A stretch of 24,057 bases of DNA from Geosiphon pyriformis. Taxonomy: Eukaryota > Glomeromycota > Glomeromycetes > Archaeosporales > Geosiphonaceae. Below are positions 1 to 8,900 of the stretch, one piece after another. The notes below the pieces were generated by a model, which was not told where the DNA came from, did no database searches, and saw only the letters and a list, made by a program, of their open reading frames with translations. The DNA is taken from positions 1-24,057 of the forward strand of contig JAAOMT010000351.1 of NCBI GenBank assembly GCA_016748015.1, given 5' to 3'. The position numbers and the translations under genes are program-made. Position 1 is the first letter of the stretch; every line of letters begins with the position of its first letter.

Positions 1-320
1 ATTACTTATAAAATAATAAAATAATAATAATATTTAATATATATAATAAATAAGTTAACAAATAATATAATATTAAAATTTTAAAAAACCAAAAAAGATT
101 TTAAAAATTTTAAAAATATTAAAAATTCTAAATTTTTGTATTATAAAAATTTATATGATAATAGTAATTTTAAAAACAAAAAAACATTAAATTATTAATT
201 TATTTAATTTAAAAGTTAATAAATTTAGTATTTAAAATAAAATTTTTATTTAATAAAAACACAATTATTATATTAAATTAAATTAAATTATTTATTAAAA
301 TTGTATATATATAAATTATA
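1..320. other. AT-rich non-coding sequence
   Basis: This stretch is almost pure A and T with short runs and no reading frame of note. It lies beyond the truncated end of element A. I see no gene, LTR end or terminal repeat here. Its composition resembles 23121-23860 at the other side of the retrotransposon cluster, so both may be ordinary intergenic DNA of this genome. Confidence 0.6.
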
Positions 321-329
321 ATCTATTTT

Positions 330-1140
330 ATTACCAATTCAGATACTCTAAATTCGATTTTATTTTCATCATTCTTGTCTGGCAGGAGAATGCTAAGAGC
401 ATAGCATTTTAAACACCATTGATCATCACAAGACATAACACATTCTTTACATAATTGAATGTTTATTTGCTCTAATTATTAAATTTGAGCTTCTTTGGTT
501 GGGTATGTATGACTTGTAATTTGGTGGTAGGTTTCTACTTCATCTTTATATTCAAATCCAGCTAATTTCATAGTATACTCAATGTATTCAGCTTCTTTTA
601 TTTGGCAGATATCTTCTTGGGTGGCTTTATTAATTAATGCTATTACTAAGTCAAAAATTATTTCAGCATCATAAAAGTAGTAGTAAAATTTATTGAGAGC
701 ACTGTTGCATGCTGCATCAAATAGTTGACTTTTTTCGAAATTAATAGAGCATATTAACAGGTTTAATTCTATACTTCTCCTCTCATTGCAACATCAATCC
801 AGTTGTATTCTTCTGGTAGCATATTTCCACATGTGAGACAAGATGTGTTGTTTTATTTTCCACTTTTTTTTGGAGATCCAAATCATTCTCTATGACATGC
901 TTTGCAGAAGTAGCAAATGCAAGTTTCATATTCTTCTTCTGAGGAAATATAGGCTCTCATAGATAAAAGCTTCTTTTTGCAATCTTTGTATTTTAGTAGA
1001 ATATATGATGGTTTTTTTTGTGGTTTTGGTGTAAAATATCTAACTTTCTTCCATCTTCTTGATTTTTCAAAAATTTCTTATTCTGTTTCCTCAGCCCAAT
1101 TGGATGTTGATCCAAGAGCCATGTAGGTTTCAGTAAGTGG
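330..1140 (-). pseudogene. Cysteine-rich region downstream of protease, element A
   Basis: This is the Pol segment following protease, read on the minus strand with several stops. After a P-V-F-E-F-K-E stretch and a W-A-E-E motif that match W-A-D-D in B and C, there is a paired-cysteine segment at 829-906 (including C-X2-C as CKAC and CLTC, then E-E-Y-N-W-I-D). A compact cluster lies at 404-451 with spacing C-X2-C-X3-C-X4-C-X2-C. The same cluster with the same spacing is found in B (7725-7772) and C (17580-17627). The two parts are in different frames here, so at least one indel has occurred between about 451 and 829. The paired cysteines suggest zinc binding. I do not recognise the domain and assign no function. 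The element ends just past this cluster. Confidence 0.6.
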
Positions 1141-1185
1141 CATTTCTTTTTTCTCCTTAAATTCGAATACTGGGGCTTTTTCTGA

Positions 1186-1776
1186 TTATTTGTTAAAAGT
1201 ATCACAAGTAGCAGATACTATGGTGTAATCTCCTTGGTATAAGATTTTTAATTCCTGAGTTTCCCAGTCTAAGTTTGCATTGGCCTTAAGAAGCCAATCA
1301 TTTCCAACAAGAGCTTGGTATTGAGGTACATCCATAACTAGAACTTTGACTGGAATGATAATTCCATCAATAGTGAATAGAAAGTTGTTAATTTCTTTTA
1401 CTGGTGTTTTTTTCATACTATCTGCTATAACAATTACTGTTTGGGCTGGTCTGTTGACATTTTGATTGAGTTATTGCATTAATTGGTAGGTAATAATACT
1501 TCCAGTGAATTCATTATCTAGAATTAATCAAATGGGCTTTCTTTCTACTGTAGCTTCAGTATACATGGCAGTGATAGTTTTTTGCTCATTGACTGCTGCA
1601 TTGCTAAGCAAGAATAGTAATTTATTTGCTTCAAATTCGAATGAGAATATATCTGAAAAATTAGCATTTTGGGCAATTTGGGCTAGTAGAATAGTATTGT
1701 TGAAAGAGTTTGATTTTGGTACTACAACTTCATCTTCAAAAAGTGCAGTTTGTTGAAAATCCGATTTTTCTTGCAT
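1186..1776 (-). pseudogene. Retropepsin-like aspartic protease, element A (inactive)
   Basis: This matches the protease of element C along its length: I-F-S-F-E-F-E at the start, an I-T-A-M-Y-T-E-A-T-V strand, the active-site strand, then Q-A-L-V-G-N-D-W-L and N-A-N-L-D-W near the C-terminus. Retropepsins process Gag-Pol and need a D-T/S-G active-site triplet. In C this reads L-I-L-D-S-G-S-T-G. Here (around 1505-1525) it reads L-I-L-D-N-E-F-T-G, so the catalytic Asp survives but the Ser-Gly of the triplet is lost. A TGA stop lies just before it. Changes AGT to AAT, GGA to GAA and TCC to TTC relative to C are all transitions. The protease is in the same frame as the upstream zinc knuckle, implying a single Gag-Pol reading frame in the ancestor. 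Confidence 0.8.
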
Positions 1777-1929
1777 TGTTAAATAACTGGGTTGAGTGTA
1801 AAACTGAATGGGTCTTTGTTGAACAGAATTTTAGGAAACTAGTTGATTATTGAAATTAAATCTGTTGTGATTTGTTAAAAAACGGTTTTGTAGTGTGAAT
1901 TGGTTTTGTTAGACCAATCTTCTAACTAG

Positions 1930-3035
1930 TACTTGATATTGTTAAGTGGATGGTGTTTGATATTACTAAATTGGTAAAGATTGCTGATATTGTTGCTATA
2001 TTGGTTGTGGAGCTGGTTGATAGTAATTGTTTTGATTTTGTGGTCTTGGTGGGCAATAAATTGGTGATAGGGATTAGTAATAAGTTTGTTGTAGTGGAGA
2101 GTAATATTGATTACTCCTGTTTTGTTAATCTCTTTACAATTTTTTGCAATCTTGTTTTTAATGTCCTGGAATCCCACAATAATGACAACTTTAGCTTTAA
2201 TTATTTGATGATAATGAATAGTTGGTTTGGTTTTGTCATTGTGGTGGCTAATATCTTTGTGGTTGTTGCTGTTGTTGCTAGTTGGTAAAATAGTTTTCAA
2301 CCTTTTTTGTAAGTTGGTCAATTTTTTTTTTAGCTGCTGAGCTGGTTTTTTCAATAGTAAGATTCACAAGTTTGGTATAGTTTGCTTCTTCTATTACCAT
2401 TTCATAGTTTTTTGCATGTCTAATGGCTGTTGTTAAATCTGCTAAAGCATATAGACAAACTTTTTTAACCAATTTGTCTTTTAATCCTATTATAAATTGA
2501 TCCAAAATCTGGGCATCAGAATAGTATTCATTGGTTTCCAATTGTTAAATTCATCAAAGAAGTTTGTTGAATCTCCCAAGATAAGTCATAACAGTTTCAA
2601 ATGTTTCTTGTTTGATATTGCGAAAGTGATTGCAGAGAGTAATAGAGGTGTTGTTGTTGGTGAATTGTTGTAAGAAAGCATCTTTGAATGCTTGCCAATT
2701 TCTAAATAGTTCTTCTAAGTTTTCAAACTATTCTCCTACAGTTCCTTAGAGAAAGTATGAGATTGCTTTGAGCATTTTTGCTGCATTCCAACCATTTGCA
2801 TCTCCTGCTTTTTGAACTTTGTCAAGCCATTTTTAAGGGCTGGTATTATTATTTTTACCAGTAAATTCTAGAATCTTTACAATATAAGCAGTTGCCATTT
2901 CTTCTTTGTTTTCTTGTTCTGATTCAGTTTCTTCACTTTCCAAGTTTTCTGAATAATTATTTTTGTTTTTCTGTAAGTAATCAATAATATTGGTGCTTGT
3001 TCATATGAGTTTCTGTTATTGAGTAGGATTTCTAA
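1930..3035 (-). pseudogene. Gag core with CCHC zinc knuckle, element A
   Basis: The minus strand from about 2910 down encodes a retrotransposon Gag core: A-T-A-Y-I-V-K-I-L-E-F near its start, then K-W-L-D-K-V-Q-K, then a stretch F-E-N-L-E-E-L-F-R-N-W with A-F-K-D-A-F-L-Q-Q-F, the usual signature of the capsid-like Gag domain family. The C-terminal part (2278-2541) is open and helical, with I-L-D-Q-F-I-I-G-L-K. A Gln-rich linker leads to a zinc knuckle at 2146-2187, C-X2-C-X4-H-X4-C, whose four ligands are all intact although a TAA stop falls right after the histidine. A Gln, Asn, Tyr and Pro-rich linker follows before protease. The knuckle would bind element RNA. Stops interrupt the core at several former Gln and Trp positions. 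Confidence 0.8.
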
Positions 3036-3039
3036 ATAA

Positions 3040-3711
3040 CTAATAATCTTCTGGTCTGGAGAAATGGTTAAGTGGTGAATTTGATATTTGTGGTTGAATA
3101 AGTAAAATTGAAAATAGTGTAATAGAAAGTAGTAATTTGATACTGGTTTCTTGTTTAGGTGTTTGCAAGTGTTTGGCAGTTGTCTTTGATAATATTGGAG
3201 TGTTTGGAGTGGTTTTTGAGTATTGTTTCACTTTTTGTTTGCCTTTAGTAAATGTTTCTGTTTCTGATTCAAAGTCAAAAAATTATTTGGACTGTACTGG
3301 ATATTTTTCTTTACAATACTCAATAATGTTAAAATTAAGTTCTTGGAAGTAGGTAGCAAGTGTTTCACTGCTTAGGTTATCTGTTCCCAATTGTAAATAA
3401 TATACTAAATTATTGTAGAGGTTGTTTCTGACTTCTAAAATATTATAGTTTCCAAAAAAATAGTTGTTAATGTGATTTTCAATATATTGGTATAGTAATT
3501 TCTTGAAAATTTCAATTCCGTCTTGAATGTTGAATCTTTGCTTGCAGTGTGCATAGATTGACTGATAATACTTTAGAGTTGTTGTGTCTGGTGTAGTCAC
3601 CACTTTGAAATTGTTTTTGCTGTGTTGTTTCTGTGGAAGAGCACCAAATGTTACTGGAGGTTTTAGTTTCTTTTTTTGAATGTTGTTAATGTTAATTTGC
3701 TGTGAATTCAT
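3040..3711 (-). pseudogene. Gag N-terminal domain and linker, element A
   Basis: The segment opens with an ATG at 3709-3711 on the minus strand, which I take as the Gag start because nothing coding is evident upstream and the frame is shared with the rest of Gag. The first 142 codons are open (3283-3711). Residues 45-140 form a probably helical domain with the run F-Q-E-L-N-F-N-I-I-E-Y-C-K-E-K-Y, which aligns with element C (around 14770-14830) and element B (around 4650-4725). A stop at 3280-3282 is followed in the same frame by a Thr, Pro and Lys-rich linker to 3040. The domain is not one I can name. It precedes the canonical capsid-like core, as an extra N-terminal module. Confidence 0.65.
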
Positions 3712-4188
3712 GTTCTTAGGAAGTAATTGGATCTCTCATAACTGAATTTATCTTCAAATTATCTTCTATAATTTGAACCACTGGGCTTATAAATGGAATA
3801 GCCAATTTCTTGCCAGTTATTTTATGTAGTTACATTGTAATAAAATGTCAACTCTTTCCCAAGAATTGCTTGTCTGGAAGCTCACTAAAAATGTGTAGTT
3901 ACTTTGCTGTGAAAGTCAACTCTTCTACAAGAATCTCATCCATAAACTATCTAAATGATTATAATAAGAAAGAAAAGAAAAATAACAAAATATAAAAGAA
4001 ATAGAATTGTGTCAAAAAAAACGTTTTCTATCCAGGTTTGGAGTCATTAACAGATTATTGAAATTGGTAGCTAATTAATTTCAAAACATTAGTTGTGTTA
4101 AGGGAATTTCAAGTGTAATAATTTTAAGGATTTGTTTTCGAATATTTAATTTTTATTTGAAATATGTAAAAAGTAATTTGTTTTAATT

Positions 4189-4247
4189 AAGATATCTAAA
4201 GTAAGATATTATGTTAAGATACTATGAGAAGATATGAGAAGATATGA
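4189..4247. repeat. AAGATAT short repeat cluster
   Basis: Five occurrences of AAGATAT or AAGATAC start at 4189, 4203, 4216, 4229 and 4239, with spacing 14, 13, 13 and 10 bases. The last two units are perfect copies of a decamer. It lies in the transcribed leader of element A, just past the TATA box. Confidence 0.6.
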
Positions 4248-4280
4248 AAAAATACATTTTCTTGAAAAGAGAAGCTCTTT

Positions 4281-4289
4281 TTTTATATA
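4281..4289 (-). promoter_or_regulatory. TATA box of element A LTR
   Basis: TATATAAAA on the minus strand, pointing towards the Gag start of element A. In AT-rich DNA such a match can arise by chance; the supporting evidence is its position and orientation. Confidence 0.35.
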
Positions 4290-4559
4290 ACTTGTTGTAG
4301 TACTAGTCTTTGAACTTGTATTTTTCTTTTTGCTCTAATTTCAGTGAACTTAAGATATATTTTGGTAAACTACAAGTTATTTCTACAAATTATTGATTAT
4401 TTCGGCCAATTTTTCATTAATTTTGGCAAATTTTGACTATATTAAATGGTTCAGAGTATTGTGTAATTTAATCATTTTAATTTCTATAGGACAAATCGGG
4501 TTATTGGTTAAGTAATAATATTTGATAATTTGGCTAATTAATAAGTAATAATTGAAATG

Positions 4560-6060
4560 ATAATAATATGCTACTTAATAATAAGAATTATGAAGATAAT
4601 TTCGTACTAATTAATAGCTAAAATTCTATTAGTAACATTAACAAACATTACAACATGAGCCATTACTAAAACTTTTCACATAGTTGATATGAACATTAAA
4701 CATTATGTGGAAAAATGTTTTTCTTAAGTAAACCAAACCAGAAAATTAGACTCTAGAAAAGACAAGTTCAGATTCAATCTAACAACTGAAAGGGAACAAG
4801 CCAAATCTACAGTTAACAAAAAACTGAAAATTCTTTCCCCAACAACTCTATTATACTATCAGATACTCCAAAGTAGAATTGTATTCAACCCACCTCCAGA
4901 AATCCAATCAGAAACACCACAAACTCTTGGAAATTCACACCCTTGAAGGCATTACAGTTGGACCAAATTCCTAGGAAAATACAGATTGTTGTTTAGAAAT
5001 CTGATTCCTAAAATTCATAAAACTGATGAAAATATGTCAATTTAAGAATCACTAACAGCACAAACCTCAGCAAGATCAGCAACTTCCTCTATAAAAGAAA
5101 CAGCTATTTTTTAACCTATTGGTTCTAATAACAAAGGAAAACAACCAGAACTAGCACCAGAAAAACTCTCTAACATATAAACATCAATTCTCTTAAACTC
5201 TCTACCTATTAACCAGATTATGACTTACTAAGATACCACGAAATTGGAAAAATTTTTCAGTAAAGAAAACAATACATATTTGTGGATTGTAGAAGCTGAG
5301 AAAGCAATTACCACCAACAATTGGGATGATGACAGAGCTATCCAAGTGCTGTCATTCTTTCTAATAGAAACTGCAAACTTGTGGTATCAAAGTTTGACAG
5401 AAAAGCCAACTGACTTTGCCATTTTCAAGCTTGTCTTTTTATGATACTTCTGTAATTCTAATACTCTAATTAGATTACAAAATCAGTTCAGTATTATAAA
5501 ACAAAAAAATCATGAAGCAGTAACCACTTATCTTGAATGATTCAATCAAATTTTTTATCAAATACAGGCCATTGAAAAAGACTACTACATCATAGTGCAA
5601 GTTCTTAACCAATTCATCAAGAAGTTAAGAAGTAGTATTCTAAGATTTGTAAGACTCCAACATCTGACAAATCTGCAAGATGCTGTTACCCTGATGCACA
5701 ATTTCAAGTCAGTTAAACAAGAAACTAATCATACTGAAGCTATCAACTTAGCCATTAACAAAATTTTCAACATGGATGCAAAAATAACTCAATTAAGTAA
5801 AAAATTAACTCAGAAAATTGAGGGATTCTTAGCTGGTACAACAGAAACCTATCAACCATCCCAAAGGAGAAAAAATTATAACAGCAGCAGATATTCACAG
5901 CAATAGGACCACTAACAACCTTGGAAAACTGATCTCCATAATTGTTATTATTGCCAAAAACTTAGACATATTGTTCAGGATTGTCAACAGAAATTAGTAG
6001 ACCAGAATTGGAAAAATTAATATCAACAACCAAAATATTCTCAGGCCAGAGGACCCCAAT
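4560..6060 (+). pseudogene. Gag of element B (broken)
   Basis: The N-terminal domain survives in part, with N-I-K-H-Y-V-E-K-C-F at 4692-4721 aligning with the end of the same domain in A and C. A linker follows, with a short conserved R-L-L-F-R-N stretch. The capsid-like core begins near 5236 with N-T-Y-L-W-I-V-E-A and includes W-Y-Q-S-L at 5382-5396. A stop after K-L-V-F-L (5443) and further stops split it. The second open stretch (5595-5906) ends in a basic, Ser and Gln-rich tail. The CCHC knuckle follows at 5943-5984. Gag would coat and package the element RNA. Frame is conserved throughout, and damage is by stop codons rather than indels. Confidence 0.78.
5943..5984 (+). other. CCHC zinc knuckle of element B Gag
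   Basis: The pattern C-X2-C-X4-H-X4-C is intact (C-Y-Y-C, then H, then C), in the same frame as the upstream Gag and the downstream protease. It is the typical nucleocapsid RNA-binding motif of LTR retrotransposons. Confidence 0.85.
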
Positions 6061-6440
6061 ATCTACTGCTCTTATACTTACAACCATTTACATATAACTA
6101 GCAACCACCTTAGAACTATTATTAGCCATTACAGCCAATAGCTCAAGCAGCACCTCACTATCAAAACTCCAATTATAATTAACTTAGACCTCATACAATA
6201 GATTATAACCAAGGATGGAGGAACTCCAGCAACAATTAGATACAAACAAATAGCATATCAGCATGATTTATCAATTATGGTCATGTCTCATCTTGGCCCA
6301 TACCATCTGCATATCCGAATCAAGCCTTCTATTTTGGTCTTAATGAAATCCAGAATTTTAATAGCTCTATATCTTTAGAAGGGAAAGAGGTAGAAAAAAT
6401 TCCCAATTCTTTGAATTAAAAGCAAAACCACAATACCATC
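6061..6440 (+). other. Gag-protease linker of element B, degraded
   Basis: Between the zinc knuckle and protease lies a stretch rich in Gln, Tyr, Pro and Asn codons with many stops. Elements A and C have an equivalent Gln, Asn and Pro-rich linker at the same place. It contains no recognisable domain. Confidence 0.5.
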
Positions 6441-6444
6441 CCAC

Positions 6445-7050
6445 TTACCATTATTACAGAAGACACCATCTTTGTCACTATTTTCTCTTTTAACATGAAT
6501 AATCTGAATACTCCTAGTCTTTTTAGTAGAATTACCATTAACTAGAATAAATCCATAATGATACTATACACTGATGCTAAAGTTAGAAACATAGACATTA
6601 AATTAATCCTCAATAACAGATCAGCAGATAGTATAATCACAAAACAATTCATAGACTAATTAGGTTAATGAGTAGACTGTACAACAACTGCCTGAATTAT
6701 TACTACAGATGACAATACCAAGACTTCCATTGGAGAAATTGATAATTTCTTTTTCAAGATTAATGGAATCCAAATTTCTACTAAAGTTCTGGTCATGAAA
6801 GCCACACAATATTAAGCTTTTATTAGAAATGACTGGTTAGCCAAAGCCCATGCTATCCTTGATTGGAATATGCAGGAACTGCAAATTATTTATAATAGAC
6901 AACATGCCCAAGTTCTGGCTACATGTGGATATTTTAAAGCCCAGAGTTCAGAGCCACCACTAATAGAATTTAAAGAAACAACTTCATTATTAACAATAAA
7001 AACATACCAAGTTTCTTGGGCAGATGATTTTCAAATGGAGTTATCACTAT
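6445..7050 (+). pseudogene. Retropepsin-like aspartic protease, element B (inactive)
   Basis: The domain aligns with the protease of C from T-E-D-T-I-F-V-T-I-F-S-F onward. The active-site strand at 6603-6635 reads L-I-L-N-N-R-S-A-D-S, where C has L-I-L-D-S-G-S-T-G-S. The catalytic Asp is now Asn (GAT to AAT) and the Gly is lost, so it cannot be active. The C-terminal part is well preserved: N-D-W-L-A-K-A-H-A-I-L-D-W, then the start of an open stretch that runs from 6870 to 7133. The frame is shared with Gag and with the following cysteine-rich region. Confidence 0.8.
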
Positions 7051-7860
7051 CACCAATCTGGGAAAAAAAAAAAAAAAAAAGAGCTGAAAAAGAACCTCTA
7101 GCATCACTATTAGATTATTTAGCTTCAAGTTAACAAAATCTATTCTATTAACCTCCAAAGCTAATTTGTGTCAATTGTGGGAAGAAGTTATCCTTCATGA
7201 GTGTATGTATAGAAGATAATGAAAAATGGCCAACTGTAACAAAATATTATTGTAGACTATGTGTATTGGAAAGATTTAGAAGACTGAAATGACAAGGCAA
7301 ATAGAACAATACACTATGTCTTGCCTATGGCAGAATCTTGCTAAATAAAAAGTTCTAAAATAATGTGCTTGGCAGAGAAAAAATGTGTAATAAAGCATGT
7401 CAATACACCATCTTAATCAATAATTGGATATAAAAAAGAATTTTAATTAAGGCTGTCTGGTGATAAGCACTGAATAAATTAGATGGCTACTTGCATAATG
7501 AGCATGAAATATGGAGAATAGCAAGTGCCAAGACTGGAGGAGCCACATTCAATGAAATACAAAAAATTAAAGAAAATTTATTTGTACCTAAATATGAAGA
7601 ACCTGATTATATTACTGAAGATTTTTTTATTAATAATCTGAACACATTTTAGGATCAATACCAAGAATTGGTCTTGACTTAAGAAAAACAAGAGCAAAAA
7701 TTAGCTGACTTGAATACTAAACTGTGCAATCACTGTTTGATCCTTTGTTATTTCCAGTACTGTAATAAATGTAATTTCATGTTCAATCCGCCTCCAAGAA
7801 TACTGTTTCCAATCATTAAACTACCTGACCCCAAGAAAAAAGAGGGATTAATTGCCAAAG
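7020..7860 (+). pseudogene. Cysteine-rich region downstream of protease, element B
   Basis: The region starts with W-A-D-D, as in C, and carries paired cysteines: C-X2-C at 7167-7178, C-X2-C at 7251-7262, a single remaining Cys of the C-L-T-C pair (now C-L-A-Y) near 7320, M-C-N-K-A-C near 7380, and the compact cluster C-X2-C-X3-C-X4-C-X2-C at 7725-7772. A predicted Glu and Lys-rich helical stretch lies between. All are in one frame, interrupted by stops. Such paired cysteines usually bind zinc, but I do not recognise the fold. An uninterrupted run of 18 A at 7063-7080 encodes Lys codons near its start. Confidence 0.65.
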
Positions 7861-7989
7861 ACATGTTATTTTAAAAGCAATCTGAGGCTGCCAAAACAGA
7901 ACAGTATCTCGCATATCCCAATCTTTCCAAAAAAATAGAATTGAAATGATATAACAATAATAATAAAAGAATTTGCTCTGAAAGAACAC

Positions 7990-8300
7990 ATAAGATCAAT
8001 GCTGGCTTTGACTTATGATACTTAAGACAATTACCCATAGTTATAATCTCACACTTCCTAGTAAAAGTAGATCTCAAAATACCACTAAAAATTCCAGTTA
8101 GTACAATAGTACAAGTTGCCTCTTAATCCAGTCTAGCAAAAAAGAGAATTAATGTAAAAAAAGGAATTATTGATACCAGTTATATGGGAAACATTATCAC
8201 AATATTACAAAACAATTCAGATAAATCCTACAAAATAGAATTACATAAAAAAATAGTCCAAGCTATCTTTCTGTTCCTAGTTAAAATACTACAATTAACT
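7990..8300 (+). pseudogene. dUTPase domain, element B
   Basis: Trimeric dUTPases hydrolyse dUTP to dUMP and carry five short motifs. Motif 1 is seen as A-G-F-D-L at 8001-8015. Motif 2 is S-S-L-A-K-K, with the residue before it turned into a stop. Motif 3 is G-I-I-D-T-S-Y-M-G-N, and motif 4 is K-I-V-Q-A-I-F-L near 8248. No convincing glycine-rich motif 5 follows. The position, between the protease with its cysteine-rich tail and RT, is the same as in element C. The enzyme would limit uracil in the cDNA. Stops and a missing motif 5 make this copy non-functional. Confidence 0.75.
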
Positions 8301-8900
8301 CTGATTACTACTTGCAAAAAGTTAAGTTTTACTACCAAAGAAATCAATAGATTCAAATCAAGTAGAAAAAAAAATATACCAGTTAATTTCACAGAGAAAG
8401 ACAGTAACAAAGTAGAATTTATCTACATTAACACCATCATTTTCATTCCTCCATACAGACAATACATTCTTAAAGTAAACTGAAAAATCCAAAGTCGAGC
8501 TTTGTTATTCAAAGCAGATCCCAAAATCTGTTTCCTAGCCAATATTGCTAATTTATACCTACTCGCAAAAGCTCATAAACACTTTAAAATTCTCATTTAC
8601 AATCTGACTAAAAATGTTATAGAAATTCTGGAGGAAACTTTTGTTAGTTCTATATCTCCAAATATTCAGAATTCAGAAAAATTTCAGCCCATTTTAGATT
8701 TTATGCAATTGTTTTTGTTCTGTGACATTACCTTACAAGTATGGAATTTGCCAAAAGAAAATTATTTGTTCATATCAGAAGAGATTAATAAATTAAATTT
8801 AGGAAACTTAAATACTCTGCAATAAATGCAATTCAAAGTTCTTCTGAATCAGTATGCCAATGTTTTTGTTAGCAAAAATGAGTTATGATGTACAGACATC
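8301..8900 (+). pseudogene. Linker between dUTPase and RT, element B
   Basis: Two open stretches (to 8483 and 8502-8825) encode a region that aligns with 18205-18702 of element C, including the pattern I-Y-N-L-T-K-N-V-I-E-I-L-E-E-T matched by I-A-N-T-T-E-K-L-V-Y-I-L-E-D-T in C. The segment ends with a helix leading into the RT fingers. I know this strand-rich pre-RT segment from related fungal elements but cannot assign it a named fold. Confidence 0.6.

Larger units (their letters stand above)
330..4430 (-). mobile_element. Element A: 5' half of a degraded Ty3/gypsy-type LTR retrotransposon
   Basis: Reading leftwards from about 4430, the order is a candidate LTR and leader, Gag (N-terminal domain, core, CCHC knuckle), aspartic protease and a cysteine-rich region. 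Sequence similarity stops near 330, before the dUTPase, RT, RNase H and integrase that follow in elements B and C. No 3' LTR is present in the window. Gag, protease and the first part of the cysteine-rich region stay in one frame from 3711 to about 790, broken only by stop codons. The copy is divergent from B and C, so it is a separate family or subfamily. The right edge against element B is not sharply defined and lies somewhere between 4300 and 4550. Confidence 0.82.
3712..4430 (-). repeat. Candidate 5' LTR and untranslated leader of element A
   Basis: This gene-free stretch lies upstream of the Gag start of A. It contains a minus-strand TATA box (4281-4289) and a short A-A-G-A-T-A-T repeat cluster (4189-4247). 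The distance from TATA box to Gag start, about 570 bases, is comparable with about 700 in element C. No second LTR copy of A exists in the window, so the LTR boundaries and primer-binding site cannot be fixed. The upper part may instead belong to the truncated head of element B. Confidence 0.4.

Noticed and set aside
1-320. Mitochondrial or centromeric DNA suggested by extreme AT content
   Set aside because: No mitochondrial gene or satellite period was seen; AT-rich intergenic DNA explains it as well.
1950-2288. Plus-strand 112-codon Val/Phe-rich open stretch
   Set aside because: It is antisense to the zinc knuckle and the linker of element A, which are clearly supported on the minus strand.
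1926-2354. Minus-strand 142-codon His/Asn/Lys-rich open stretch
   Set aside because: It lies in the wrong frame across the end of Gag and the zinc knuckle of element A; the CCHC motif appears only in the neighbouring frame.
6970-7158. Minus-strand open stretch with a run of Phe
   Set aside because: The Phe run is the reverse of the A18 tract in Pol of element B.
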